A stretch of DNA of 64,000 nt from Planococcus shixiaomingii. GTDB taxonomy: Bacteria; Bacillota; Bacilli; Bacillales_A; Planococcaceae. This document shows positions 8,852 to 19,122 of the stretch, one piece after another. The notes beneath the pieces were generated by a model that saw only the letters and a program-made list of their open reading frames with translations, was not told where the DNA came from and searched no databases. The position numbers and the translations under genes are program-made. Every line of letters begins with the position of its first letter. The stretch's first letter is position 1. Location of the stretch: contig NZ_CP129236.1 in NCBI RefSeq assembly GCF_030413615.1, forward strand, positions 2,774,001 to 2,838,000, in the 5' to 3' direction.

Positions 8852-9751
8852 TTATGACAAATGTGTGACGAGCGTACCGATTGATTCGATGGAAACTTTT
8901 ACTGTGTCGCCCGCTTTTAAGAACTTCGGCGGATTAAAGCCTTTGCCGACGCCTGCAGGTGTTCCAGTCAAAATCACATCGCCTGGTTCAAGCGCAATGT
9001 ATTTTGAAACTTCAGCGATGATGTCATCCACGCGGCGGATCATCTGTTCCGTATTGCCGTTTTGGCGAACTTCGTCATTCACTTTTGTCACAATCGACAA
9101 ATCTTGCGCTTCTGGAATTTCGTCTTTTGTGACCAAATATGGTCCCATCGGACAAGAGCCTTCCAAGCTTTTCCCTAAGAAATATTGTTGGTGTTTGCTT
9201 TGGATATCACGTGCAGTCAAATCGTTGGCAATCGTATAACCAAAGACATAATCATAAGCCATTTGCTTCGGAATCGATTTGCCTGCTTTCCCAATTACAA
9301 CCGCCAATTCACCTTCGTAATCGTATGAATCCGTCAAATCACCGTGAACCGATACGGTTGCTTCATCTGGTACGATAGTAGCCGGCGCTTTTGTAAAGAC
9401 CACTAAATCCTCTGGCGCTTCCCCACCCATTTCCTTAGCATGGTCCGCGTAGTTTTTGCCAATTGCAATAATGTTTTTCGGAGTTCTCGTAATTGGCGCA
9501 AGCCATTCGATATCCGTGTAAGAGTGTTTGAAATCTTCAGGGCGCTCAGATTGTGAAGCAGCTTCCACTAATTTGCGAATTTGTTCCACAAACTCCATTC
9601 CTTGCGAGATTCCCTCAATCAGCTGTGCCGGAAAAGATGGTAAAACCTCTAATTGTTGTTGGATGGCTAAAACATCCCATACGGCTTCTTCTTTTTTCAC
9701 TTTTGGCCCAAAACGTTCTTTTCCTTCATAGCGAAACGATAACAGCTTCAT
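8852..9751 (-). CDS. yisK: Fumarylacetoacetate-hydrolase-fold protein YisK
   Basis: 299 residues. An N-terminal subdomain is followed by the FAH fold with GKNYADHAKEMG, the metal-binding YDYEGELAVVIGK, the TARDIQ motif and the ILTGTPAGVG strand. B. subtilis YisK acts as an oxaloacetate decarboxylase and associates with the cell-shape filament Mbl; the same role here is inference from synteny with yisL. Good ribosome site AAAAGGAGTG before ATG. Confidence 0.9.
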   Translation of the reverse strand: MKLLSFRYEGKERFGPKVKKEEAVWDVLAIQQQLEVLPSFPAQLIEGISQGMEFVEQIRKLVEAASQSERPEDFKHSYTDIEWLAPITRTPKNIIAIGKNYADHAKEMGGEAPEDLVVFTKAPATIVPDEATVSVHGDLTDSYDYEGELAVVIGKAGKSIPKQMAYDYVFGYTIANDLTARDIQSKHQQYFLGKSLEGSCPMGPYLVTKDEIPEAQDLSIVTKVNDEVRQNGNTEQMIRRVDDIIAEVSKYIALEPGDVILTGTPAGVGKGFNPPKFLKAGDTVKVSIESIGTLVTHLS

Positions 9752-9810
9752 TCGTTAAACACTCCTTTTCTGTGATTCCATTCATTATACACATTCACTG
9801 TTTTGAATTG

Positions 9811-10974
9811 CTAATTTTTTTCGAAAATTTTTCCATAAGTCCATTTTCTCCACAACTTTTCAAGTGGACCCTGCTTGAATTTCGACAACCAGACTTCCGC
9901 AAAAATCAGCTGGATTGCGAATATGCCGAGTGCTATCAGCGTCCCTGTCAGCAAGTCCACTTTTCCATACAAACCGAGGCCATATGAATAAAAAATGAAC
10001 GTCGCGATCAACGACTGCATGATGTAGATGGTCAAAGACATTCTTCCGACCTGACCGAATGGCCGCATGAGTTTTCTGAAGCCCGCATGCTGAGCAAGCA
10101 GAGCAATAATGGCGGCATAACCAACTGCCACGAGCGGCCCTCCAAAAATATCCTGCAAATAAACGAAGGCATAATTTTCTTCGATTAACTGGGGAGACGC
10201 TTTTAACAGCAATCCTGCAATAAGCGGAACCACAGCAAGAGTAACCCACATCTTTCGATACTGTTTAGTCCGTTCTATCACCCGCCATTTGGCGGCTGCC
10301 GCTCCCACCATCATAAGCGGCAAAATGGTCGCAATAATTATGATGAAATTAAACGGGTTATTGTTGTATCCCCAATCTGACAAACGTTGACTAAAAATAT
10401 CGATAACAGTTCCGTTCGCATACGCGTCGATTGAACTTTGAACGGCTTGTATACCTGTATAGAAGTTAGGATTGATGGACACTGCGATAAACATCAACAC
10501 CAACATCAACGCATGCGGCACTGTGTAAATTAAGGCCGCTAATCCAAGCAACAATCGGGATGGCATCCGCAGCATACCGATCAGCAAAAATCCGATCACC
10601 GCGTAGGTAATCAAAATATCGCCATACCAAAGAAGAAATGCATGGAGAATGCCGATCCCCAGCAATACCAACAAGCGTCTAACAGCTACCGGGGCAAACG
10701 GCTGCTGTTTTTCTTCAGCTTTCATAAACTGCATCGCTAAGCCATAGCCGAAAAGCATCGAGAAAAGCGGATAGAAGCTTGCTTGGATGAAAATGTCGAT
10801 GAAACCATAAACCTCGGTATCGAAGGGTCGTGTGTAATACGTATACGGATTAACGTAGGATAATGGCGAGTGAAAGGTCAACATGTTGATGATTAAAATG
10901 CCAAGAAGCGAAAAACCTCTCATCATGTCAATCGCTTCCACTCGTTCGTTCAATGTAACGGGCTGTAATTTCAC
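9811..10974 (-). CDS. DUF418 (YeiB-like) polytopic membrane protein
   Basis: 387 residues with about ten transmembrane segments. The N-terminal RVEAIDMMRGFSLLGILIIN and the C-terminal region RPFGQVGRMSLTIYIMQS are the signatures of DUF418 proteins, distantly related to acyltransferase-3-type membrane proteins. Function is not established. The start is GTG (10972-10974) behind AGGAGG. It begins 10 nt after the addA stop, so it is probably co-transcribed with addBA. Confidence 0.85.
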   Translation of the reverse strand: MKLQPVTLNERVEAIDMMRGFSLLGILIINMLTFHSPLSYVNPYTYYTRPFDTEVYGFIDIFIQASFYPLFSMLFGYGLAMQFMKAEEKQQPFAPVAVRRLLVLLGIGILHAFLLWYGDILITYAVIGFLLIGMLRMPSRLLLGLAALIYTVPHALMLVLMFIAVSINPNFYTGIQAVQSSIDAYANGTVIDIFSQRLSDWGYNNNPFNFIIIIATILPLMMVGAAAAKWRVIERTKQYRKMWVTLAVVPLIAGLLLKASPQLIEENYAFVYLQDIFGGPLVAVGYAAIIALLAQHAGFRKLMRPFGQVGRMSLTIYIMQSLIATFIFYSYGLGLYGKVDLLTGTLIALGIFAIQLIFAEVWLSKFKQGPLEKLWRKWTYGKIFEKN

Positions 10975-10984
10975 ATAAATCCTC

Positions 10985-13900
10985 CTAAATCTTCACTTCA
11001 TGGCCTGCGGCAAACAAATATAACAACCGCTCTTTGATCTGTACGCGCAAAATGGCTTCGACCGCTTCCTGGTAAACTGTCAGCTGCACTGTATATCTTG
11101 CTGACATTTCACTTTGCACATCCGAAATCTGGCCGATTCGATCCGTTTTGTAATCGAGCAGCACCCAGCCATCCGGTTCTTCAAACAAGCAATCGACAAT
11201 ACCCTGAATGATTTGGTGGTCGCCTTCCGCGTCTTCTCTGGCATACGTAAACGGCACTTCCCGCTTAATGTTTGTTGCTTTCATCAACCTTTTCGCAATT
11301 TCACTATCGTAGAAGCGTTCAATTTCATCAACCTTGACTGCATGGCCTTCATCTGGCGATAAGATTTCCATACCAACCAAAGTTTCGATAAATTCTTTAA
11401 TTTCATCTTCTGACAGTTTTCGTTCGAGTGGAAGATGCTGCATGACTGCATGGACTGCCGTTCCGACATCAGCAGCAGATAACCGTTTTTCCTGCATGAA
11501 ATCTGGACGGTTAAAGATAGTGCGCCGCTCTGATGTTGCCGTTTGGATAAAAGATTCTGGTTCATCCAAGCGCTGTAGCATCTGCAGCCGCTTCATTTCT
11601 GACACAGATTGTTTGGACCGCTTTTCCACCGTATGCTGATGCGGATAGCGGAAATCAAATCTGTCCGCTATTTCTTCCGTGAAATCCTGATCGCCTTCTT
11701 TCGCCTGAAGCAATTCATCAAGATCCGCTGTACCTGACACAAGGTCGCGCGTTTCGACTATGGAAATATGGAAGCGCGAATGGTGAGGCAGAACATTGCC
11801 ATTCAAATTGAAGATTTCAGACGCATCTGGATGGCGCGACAATGCCGGTCCGATCCAGTCCAAATAGCCTTTTGCCCGTGACCGGACGAATTCAGGCAGT
11901 CGGACTTCCGTAGAAGCCACTTTCCATTTTTCGAACAGCTTATCAATTTCTTTGACAGAAGCGGTTAAAAACAGACGCTCTTTGGCCCGCGTCATCGCTA
12001 CATACAATACCCGCATCTCTTCTGCCTTCATTTGCAATTCCTTCACTTCTTTAACAGCCAAAAATGGCAAAGAGGTGTATTCGATGCGCGTTTCCGGATT
12101 TACCGCTTTAACGGCAAGGCCGTAGTCCTGATCAAGCAAATACGATTTCTTGAAATCCATTTCGTTGAAGGATCTTCCAAGCCCGGCGAAAAAAACGACA
12201 GGAAACTCAAGGCCTTTTGATTTATGCACCGTCATAAGCCTGACTACATTTTCTTTTTCGCTTAAAGACTTTGCTGTTCCTAAATCATCGCCGCGTTCAC
12301 GCATCCTGTCGATAAAGCGCAAAAAGCGAAACAATCCCCGGAACGAAGTTTTTTCATATTCGAGCGCCCGGTCGTGAAGAGCACGCAAATTTGCTTGGCG
12401 CTGCTTGCCGTTCGACATGGCGCCGACCATTTCATAATAGTTGGTATCCAGATAAACCTGCCAGATCAATTCAGCAAGCGATCCCCGGCGTGCCATATTG
12501 CGCCAGTCTTCCAGCTGAACAACAAAGCGCTGCAGCTTTTCTGCAGCTGCTGGATCGATGCCTGTACCGCCACGGATGAAGGTTTTCACCGCATCATAAA
12601 ACGAAGATTGCGGCGCCGCCAAGCGGATTTCCGCCAGTTCATTCTCCGCCAGTCCAATAAACGGCGCCCGCAACACAGAAACAAGCGGGATATCTTGGTA
12701 CGGGTTATCAATGACACGCAGTGTATTCATCATGATCATGACTTCAAGCGCATCAAAATAACCGCCCGTCAATTCTGCGTAAAGTGGAATGCCAGCAGAT
12801 TTGAATTCATCGACAAAGTCACCCGACCATGTCATTGAACGCATCAATACGACAATATCGCTATACTCCAATTTCCGCTGTGCTTTTTTCCAAGGATCAT
12901 AGACTAATGTTTCCTGCTCCATCAATTCACGGATTTTTTCAGCAATGTAACGAGCTTCCCATTGGGATTTTTCCAGGTCGTCATCAACCACTTGTTCTTC
13001 TTCGCTTTCTGGTTCATGAATCAGCGTCAATTCAATCGGCATATCTTGTTCCGGATATGGCGCCAATGCTTTTAAAGCGGCAGCTTCATCATAGTCGATT
13101 TCCCCGACGCGTTCGCCCATGATTTGAGCGAAAATATAATTCGTTCCGTCCAATACTTCTTTGCGGCTTCTAAAATTGGCGTTCAAATCAATTCGCAATC
13201 CCGTCTGCTCGGCTTCTTTTGTGAAACGAGAGTACTTGCCGAGGAATAACATTGGTTCAGCTAAACGGAAGCGGTAAATGGATTGTTTGACATCCCCTAC
13301 CATAAAGAGATTTCCTGTTTCTTCATCGCCTGATTTTACCAGGTTCAAAATAGTTTCTTGCAGCATATTGGTGTCTTGGTATTCATCGACAAGCACTTCT
13401 TTAAAGCGGTCGCGGTATTCGAATGCAATAGCAGACGGCTTCCCTTCATCGGATAAAATTTGGAGTGCATAATGCTCCAAATCGGAAAAATCAACAAGCG
13501 CCCGATCAATTTTCAATGCTTTGTATTGGTCTGCAAAAGCTTGCGTCAATCTGACCAAGGTTTTCATCAACGGGGCCATTTCCCTCATTTCATCCAATAA
13601 GCGCTTCGGCGTTCGGACAAAGTATGAGTCGAATATATCGTTGACAATTTTCTTAACTTGATTGCGTTTCGCTTTTGCTTCTTCTGCCAGTCCAGGATCG
13701 CAACTGTCTTTTCGAATCGTTGCTGCTTTTGCCCAAGTGAACGATTTTGCCAACGAATAAACGTTTTCCCATGATTCCTCAAGTGCTTGAATAGCAGTGT
13801 CGATCACCGCGGCATCCATCTCGAAAGTGGCAGTCAGCATAGCCGGTCCTTCCGGCTCCATAGCAATTTGATAGCCCTCTGTCGTTAATTGAAGCGCTTC

Positions 13901-14596
13901 TTCTAAAGCATGCCGGATCGTTAATTTCAAGCCACCTATGAATGGCAAGCTGTCAATTGAAGCGCCAAGCGGCACATCGTAAAGGGTAGGCACTTGTTTA
14001 AGCCAGCGATCCGGATGAGGATGTACACGTGAATAATCGTACAATTTGCTAATCAGCACTTCCATCGCCTGATCGTTACGGTCAGAAGTAAAGCTGTCAG
14101 CTAATCGGTATACTTCATCCGCCCCTTCACCTTCGTAAGCGGCTTCAAGAACCGCTTCCATCACGTCATCGCGCAAAAGCGCAGCTTCTGTCTCATTGGC
14201 GATGCGGAAACCTGGATCGATTTCCAATAAATAAGCGTATTGCTTGACCACTTGCAGGCAAAATGAATGCAGTGTGGAAATTTGGGCTTTATTGATCAAG
14301 CGCAATTGCATGCGCAAATGTTTGGAATCTGGATTTTCAGCAACCGCTTTTTCGAGCGCATTGGCCATGCGTTGGCGCATTTCTGCAGCTGAAGCATTGG
14401 TGAATGTCACAACCAAAAGCTCATCGACCGAAATCGGATTTTCTTCCGCCAACACTTTTTCAATCATCCGGTTGATCAGAACAGCCGTTTTGCCAGAACC
14501 GGCGGCAGCGGAAACGAGCATATCTTGTCCCTTCGCCCATATTGCTTGCCATTGTTCATCCGTCCACGTGGCATCAGCTGGTTTTATCGGAATCAT
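10985..14596 (-). CDS. addA: AddAB helicase-nuclease subunit A
   Basis: 1203 residues. UvrD/Rep helicase motifs are intact: Walker A SAAAGSGKTAVL, motif II VDEYQDTN, motif III GDVKQSIYRFR, and the late motif TVHKSKGLEFPVV. The C-terminal RecB-family nuclease motif is GIVDCLFEEPDGWVLLDYKTD. With AddB it processes double-strand ends and responds to Chi for RecA loading. The start overlaps the end of addB by 23 nt, indicating coupled translation. Confidence 0.97.
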   Translation of the reverse strand: MIPIKPADATWTDEQWQAIWAKGQDMLVSAAAGSGKTAVLINRMIEKVLAEENPISVDELLVVTFTNASAAEMRQRMANALEKAVAENPDSKHLRMQLRLINKAQISTLHSFCLQVVKQYAYLLEIDPGFRIANETEAALLRDDVMEAVLEAAYEGEGADEVYRLADSFTSDRNDQAMEVLISKLYDYSRVHPHPDRWLKQVPTLYDVPLGASIDSLPFIGGLKLTIRHALEEALQLTTEGYQIAMEPEGPAMLTATFEMDAAVIDTAIQALEESWENVYSLAKSFTWAKAATIRKDSCDPGLAEEAKAKRNQVKKIVNDIFDSYFVRTPKRLLDEMREMAPLMKTLVRLTQAFADQYKALKIDRALVDFSDLEHYALQILSDEGKPSAIAFEYRDRFKEVLVDEYQDTNMLQETILNLVKSGDEETGNLFMVGDVKQSIYRFRLAEPMLFLGKYSRFTKEAEQTGLRIDLNANFRSRKEVLDGTNYIFAQIMGERVGEIDYDEAAALKALAPYPEQDMPIELTLIHEPESEEEQVVDDDLEKSQWEARYIAEKIRELMEQETLVYDPWKKAQRKLEYSDIVVLMRSMTWSGDFVDEFKSAGIPLYAELTGGYFDALEVMIMMNTLRVIDNPYQDIPLVSVLRAPFIGLAENELAEIRLAAPQSSFYDAVKTFIRGGTGIDPAAAEKLQRFVVQLEDWRNMARRGSLAELIWQVYLDTNYYEMVGAMSNGKQRQANLRALHDRALEYEKTSFRGLFRFLRFIDRMRERGDDLGTAKSLSEKENVVRLMTVHKSKGLEFPVVFFAGLGRSFNEMDFKKSYLLDQDYGLAVKAVNPETRIEYTSLPFLAVKEVKELQMKAEEMRVLYVAMTRAKERLFLTASVKEIDKLFEKWKVASTEVRLPEFVRSRAKGYLDWIGPALSRHPDASEIFNLNGNVLPHHSRFHISIVETRDLVSGTADLDELLQAKEGDQDFTEEIADRFDFRYPHQHTVEKRSKQSVSEMKRLQMLQRLDEPESFIQTATSERRTIFNRPDFMQEKRLSAADVGTAVHAVMQHLPLERKLSEDEIKEFIETLVGMEILSPDEGHAVKVDEIERFYDSEIAKRLMKATNIKREVPFTYAREDAEGDHQIIQGIVDCLFEEPDGWVLLDYKTDRIGQISDVQSEMSARYTVQLTVYQEAVEAILRVQIKERLLYLFAAGHEVKI

Positions 14597-17500
14597 TTTC
14601 GATCGTCTCCTTTCGTATCAATTCCACCGCTTTATCGGCTGGCAATGCCGGCAGTTTTCTGTAAGACTGTTCGGGATCTACCGGATCAAATTGGCAGATG
14701 GATCGGTACGAACAAAACTGGCACGGCGTGTCTTCTTTCACTTTATAAGGAATGATGCGTGTATCTCCGTCCAAAATCCCATTGCCGGCCGTTTGATGCT
14801 TATTGCGGACAAATTTACGGATCAATTCCATATCGTCTTTCATAACAGTTTTCGATTGGGATCTCGAAATCTCGCCTTTTTTATTCATCCGGACCGGAAT
14901 GACGTTGGAGTATCCTTCAATGTCCTCATCCATTGCGTAAATAACTTCCGAATCCTCCACTACCAGCCCGTTCATTTTGAACGATTTGGCGACCTCGTCT
15001 TCCAGCTCTTCTGCGGTCATCAATTTGGTCAGTTTCAGCATCGGGTTATGCATATGGAAATAAAGAACTCCCGCCGGTTCAGCTTTCTCACCGAGCCAAC
15101 GCTCTGAATGGGTCAATGCAACATCCAGGTACGTAAAGGTCTGCAGGGCTAATCCATGGTAGACATCGCTTAAGTCGAGCCCTTGTTTCGAAGATTTATA
15201 ATCGACGATGCGAATATACGGCTTGTCGTTAATTCTCGTGGAGTCAATGCGGTCAATACGTCCACGCACATTCATCTTGCGCCCTTTTTTCAAGTCAATA
15301 TCCAGTGGAGGAATCGCTTCTTGCGGACCAAAACCGACTTCGAGCGCGACCGGTGAAAATCCCGTCACTTTTGCGTGTTTGCTCAGCATGAAAGCGGTTT
15401 GGCGGATAATGCCTTCCAATTTATGCTGAATATAACGATAGCGGTGCGAACTGATTAAGATGTGATTGACAAAATAAGGCGTCAACTGTTCCATCGCCTG
15501 CTTCGCCAACTCCTGGCATTGTTTCCGAGTCAATGATGACCAAGAAACATCCAGCCTATTAACTTCATCTGAAATCCACTTGATAGCTGCGTGGAATAAA
15601 TCCCCCATTGCAGGCGGTGCCAACTTATATTGATTCCGTTCTTCAAGACGCAGACCATATTGCACGTAATGGGCAAATGGGCAGCTGAAATAAGTCTCTA
15701 CGCGCGATACGCTCGAAGAAATAGGTGTGCCATACAAAGGTTCCGCAATATCTTCCCGCAGCGGATGGGCTTCATTAGGTTTGATCGGCTCCAGAATCCG
15801 GTCCACGACCGAAGACCAAAACGGATCATCGTGATAATATGCGAGTACAGCCCGCCATTCAGGCGTCAATTCTCCACCGCGGATTTGCGAAGTCAAGTAC
15901 GATAATGTGGCCCGCGGATGCGAAATATATTCCAAGTGCGAAACTTCCTTCAACTCTTCCGGATCAATAACAGCCGGGTGAATTTCCGCTCCGAGCATAT
16001 CTACCAGTTTCTGAATATACATTGACGGCAATAACGCCTTGCCTTCTTCATCTGCAATCGGATACGACACCGTCAACAAATCGGAGGCTGAAGTGAATGC
16101 CCGGTAAACCATATACGTTTCGTCCATGAGCCTCACTTTGGACGTCGGCGCCAATTCGATGCCGATCTGGGAAAACCATTCCCGGTCCATGTCCGTCAAC
16201 AGCCCTTCCTGCTCGATTCTGCGCGGCAAGACTCCATCATTGGCTCCAATGACGAAGACTGATTTGATGTCCATAAGGCGCGCCAGATCAATTTTCGAGA
16301 CGGTCACTTGGTCGAGTGAAGTCGGAATGCGGGAAAATTCCAGTGTTTCAAACCCTTCGTCTAGAATTTTCACCGCTGTAGCAAGTTCGAGTTCTTTATC
16401 TCCAAACATCAGCACAAACTGATCCAGTACACCAATCCATTGGTTCCAGGCTTGTTCATGTTCCGTTGCGGCAAGCAAGCGATGTTCCGATTCTTCCCGC
16501 TCTTTCAAGTGCTGAATTTTTACATAGACATCCATTTCCTCGATGAACAAAAACAACGCCTGAGCGACTTCTCTTCCAGTTGCACTCTCGTCCAAACTGT
16601 TTTTCAAACGGGCCAGCGGTTCGCGGATCAAGTCCCGGACTGCATGCAATTCCATTTGCATAGCCTGTTCTTCGTCTGTTTGTATGCCAGTATGAAATTC
16701 CAGTCCGCGGTATTTTTTGTAGAACCAACGTTTTTCTTCAAACCACCGCTCTCCGTAAATCCCGTTTGAGATCACGAAGTTTTCCAGAATATCACTTCTT
16801 TCCCGCCATTTTGATACGCTTCCTTCCGGGAAAAACAAATCGGTTTTAACGGCGCGGAAGACCGGTTCATAAGAGTAATTGGACAGAACAGCTTCCAAAA
16901 CAGAACGGCTGAATTCAATCAACGGATGGTGGAGCATCGATTTTTTCCGGCTGATGAAATATGGGATATCGTATTGCGGAAAAATCGTATTGATTAGTTC
17001 GTCATATACTTCAGGATCGCGATATAAAATGGCGATTTCATTGTAGCGCATGCCGCCTCTGACCTGGTCGCGAATGCTTCTGGCTATGGCATGCATTTCC
17101 GCTCTTCTATTAGAAGATTCAATGATGGAGACATGCCCTTCCGAAGCTGTTCTTTGCATCGGGTAGTCATCAAAATGCTGCTCCAAATGGGAAAGTTCCT
17201 GGTTGTTGAAACGGCGAGGGGAATGCAAGTGGACCGATGGATCAACGTCCACTCCTTCTTTGCGGGCCTGTTCAGTTAACCGCTCTGCAGTTATAGCCGA
17301 TTGATAAAATAAAGCTTGTTCATTTTGAGGATCAGTTTGGTTATCCATTGGAAGCGCAATCGTCACAGACTTCGCGTGTTTCATCAACTCGCCTATGATT
17401 TCAAATTCACGGGCAGTAAAGCTCACGAACCCGTCCATGTATATTTCGGCGTGTTTAATAACGTCGGAATGCCGGATCTTCTCAGCCAGCATAGCCAAGT

Positions 17501-18050
17501 GGCCTTCCGAATCGACAAATACTTTTCCTAAGCGACTTTCAATTTCCGCAAGGATCAGCTCGAGATCCGCCGCTTTATCAAGAAGCGTGCGCGGCGCTCC
17601 CGCCTCTGCCAATGAAGAACGGATTGTTGTCAGTTCGTCGCAAGCTACACAATATCTTGAGAACTCTTTTACCAATTGTTCGATTTGATCGGTAAATCCT
17701 CTTTTTCCCGCAGCACGCCGGAACAGTTGGAATTCTTCACGATGCTCCTCCAGCAAACTGCGTATTAGCATGCGATAGCCGAATGTATCCACCTCTTTTC
17801 GGCTTATGCCGCCTACTTCCTGCAAAATCCGCCAAGCAAGTCGCTTGAATGTGATGGCTTGGGCACGAATTGTTCCTTTCATGCCATCAGTTGTCGACAG
17901 CCGATACTCGGTTGAAAAAGACATCTGGTCAGGGACGATCAAAAAAATCGGGTCGCCGTCAGCTCGCTGCTTTAGTTCGTCGACTATTTCGTCTTGCATG
18001 AACCGGGTTTTTCCGGAACCTGCGCGCCCGTATACGATACGTAATGGCAC
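14574..18050 (-). CDS. addB: AddAB helicase-nuclease subunit B
   Basis: 1158 residues from the GTG at 18048-18050, which lies 5 nt after GGGAGTG and aligns with the start of B. subtilis AddB; an ATG at 18086 has no ribosome site. Walker A is GRAGSGKTRFM. The Fe-S cluster cysteines are visible as FSCPFAHYVQYG and the C-terminal CQFCSYRSICQF. The nuclease core is RIVDYKSSKQG. It forms the 5'-strand nuclease and Chi-recognition subunit of the complex. Confidence 0.96.
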   Translation of the reverse strand: MPLRIVYGRAGSGKTRFMQDEIVDELKQRADGDPIFLIVPDQMSFSTEYRLSTTDGMKGTIRAQAITFKRLAWRILQEVGGISRKEVDTFGYRMLIRSLLEEHREEFQLFRRAAGKRGFTDQIEQLVKEFSRYCVACDELTTIRSSLAEAGAPRTLLDKAADLELILAEIESRLGKVFVDSEGHLAMLAEKIRHSDVIKHAEIYMDGFVSFTAREFEIIGELMKHAKSVTIALPMDNQTDPQNEQALFYQSAITAERLTEQARKEGVDVDPSVHLHSPRRFNNQELSHLEQHFDDYPMQRTASEGHVSIIESSNRRAEMHAIARSIRDQVRGGMRYNEIAILYRDPEVYDELINTIFPQYDIPYFISRKKSMLHHPLIEFSRSVLEAVLSNYSYEPVFRAVKTDLFFPEGSVSKWRERSDILENFVISNGIYGERWFEEKRWFYKKYRGLEFHTGIQTDEEQAMQMELHAVRDLIREPLARLKNSLDESATGREVAQALFLFIEEMDVYVKIQHLKEREESEHRLLAATEHEQAWNQWIGVLDQFVLMFGDKELELATAVKILDEGFETLEFSRIPTSLDQVTVSKIDLARLMDIKSVFVIGANDGVLPRRIEQEGLLTDMDREWFSQIGIELAPTSKVRLMDETYMVYRAFTSASDLLTVSYPIADEEGKALLPSMYIQKLVDMLGAEIHPAVIDPEELKEVSHLEYISHPRATLSYLTSQIRGGELTPEWRAVLAYYHDDPFWSSVVDRILEPIKPNEAHPLREDIAEPLYGTPISSSVSRVETYFSCPFAHYVQYGLRLEERNQYKLAPPAMGDLFHAAIKWISDEVNRLDVSWSSLTRKQCQELAKQAMEQLTPYFVNHILISSHRYRYIQHKLEGIIRQTAFMLSKHAKVTGFSPVALEVGFGPQEAIPPLDIDLKKGRKMNVRGRIDRIDSTRINDKPYIRIVDYKSSKQGLDLSDVYHGLALQTFTYLDVALTHSERWLGEKAEPAGVLYFHMHNPMLKLTKLMTAEELEDEVAKSFKMNGLVVEDSEVIYAMDEDIEGYSNVIPVRMNKKGEISRSQSKTVMKDDMELIRKFVRNKHQTAGNGILDGDTRIIPYKVKEDTPCQFCSYRSICQFDPVDPEQSYRKLPALPADKAVELIRKETIENDSDKTS

Positions 18051-18124
18051 AAGATCACTCCCTTTATAAAGAACGTTTGTTCTCATTTTATAAGAAAAAC
18101 ATCGAAATATCCACTTTTTCCTCT

Positions 18125-18754
18125 TTAAAGACGATCTTTTCTCCGATCTTCATTCAGCCGCTGAAATTCCACTGCCGCTTTTTTGTTCAGACGGTTTTCA
18201 AGAATTTTTCCGATAATGTAGAGCAATACGATTATTACTGCCACAATGGCGGTGCGGAGTGGCTGAGTGAACAATGCACGGATATCATGGCCAACAAAAG
18301 TGACAATGAAAACCATGACCAGTTTCCCAGCCATAAGAGTCACTAAATAATAATGCCGGCGAATATTCGATAATCCGGCGACTAAGTTTACCAATGCCGA
18401 AGGAGTAAATGGAAAACAGATAAACAAGAATAGCGGACCAAATCCATTCCGCTCCACCCAATGGATAAGCCGTTGAACTCTTTTATGTCTGGTCATGAAG
18501 TTCATAAAACGGGCTTGGCCGAATTTGCGGATAATTAGGAAGACCGCATAGGATCCGGCCACAGTTCCTCCCCATGACAAGAGAAATCCGAACCAAAAAC
18601 CATAAGCAGTTGCATTGGCCACGATAAAAGCAAACAACGGCAAGAATGGCAGAAACGATTCAAGAAAAGGCAGTAAAAATCCGATAATCGGACCTAGCGC
18701 CCGGTAAGATTGGGTCAATTCATATATATTTTCCCAAGAAATGAATTCTGTCAT
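18125..18754 (-). CDS. yhjE: TVP38/TMEM64 (DedA-like) membrane protein
   Basis: 209 residues. Central family motif: FxxPFTPSALVNLVAGLSNI, preceded by VAGSYAVFLIIRKFG. There are about five membrane helices. Proteins of this superfamily are linked to lipid scrambling or undecaprenyl-phosphate handling; the specific role of this branch is unknown. The ATG at 18752-18754 is well spaced from GAGG; the ATG 9 nt upstream overlaps that site. It precedes addB as in B. subtilis. Confidence 0.82.
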   Translation of the reverse strand: MTEFISWENIYELTQSYRALGPIIGFLLPFLESFLPFLPLFAFIVANATAYGFWFGFLLSWGGTVAGSYAVFLIIRKFGQARFMNFMTRHKRVQRLIHWVERNGFGPLFLFICFPFTPSALVNLVAGLSNIRRHYYLVTLMAGKLVMVFIVTFVGHDIRALFTQPLRTAIVAVIIVLLYIIGKILENRLNKKAAVEFQRLNEDRRKDRL

Positions 18755-19122
18755 ATAGTCCATCCTCTTAAAAGTGATATTTTATATATACTGTTAAAAC
18801 CTATCGCCTCATTCAAATTCAACTATTGCCTATGTAAATGCCAAGTGTCAAGGGACGTTACAATCCCAGCAGGAGTGCCCTAACATTTCCAATTTCGGGA
18901 AGCACCTTTTTTTCACAAGAAGCAAGTGATAAACTGATGAAAGGGGCATAATATGCTTTCTACACAAGGAATAGAGGTAAAAGAAAGACTTTCGAGAGGT
19001 CTGGCGTTCCTTAAAGTTCCGTTTATTAGGGCAGGAAAACCCAAACTACATGTTAATAATTACTTTACACTCTTTAACCCCATTTGGAAAAGAGAAATAC
19101 TTATACATAAGGAGAGAGACAC
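18755..19122. other. Divergent intergenic region yhjE / azlC
   Basis: About 370 nt. It holds an imperfect hairpin (GTGC 18875-18878 with GCAC 18902-18905 plus inner CC/GG) followed by CTTTTTTT to 18913, which resembles an intrinsic terminator. It also holds a 66-codon open frame (18953-19153) with the ribosome site AAAGGGG that overlaps the azlC start. No T-box motif was found. Confidence 0.45.
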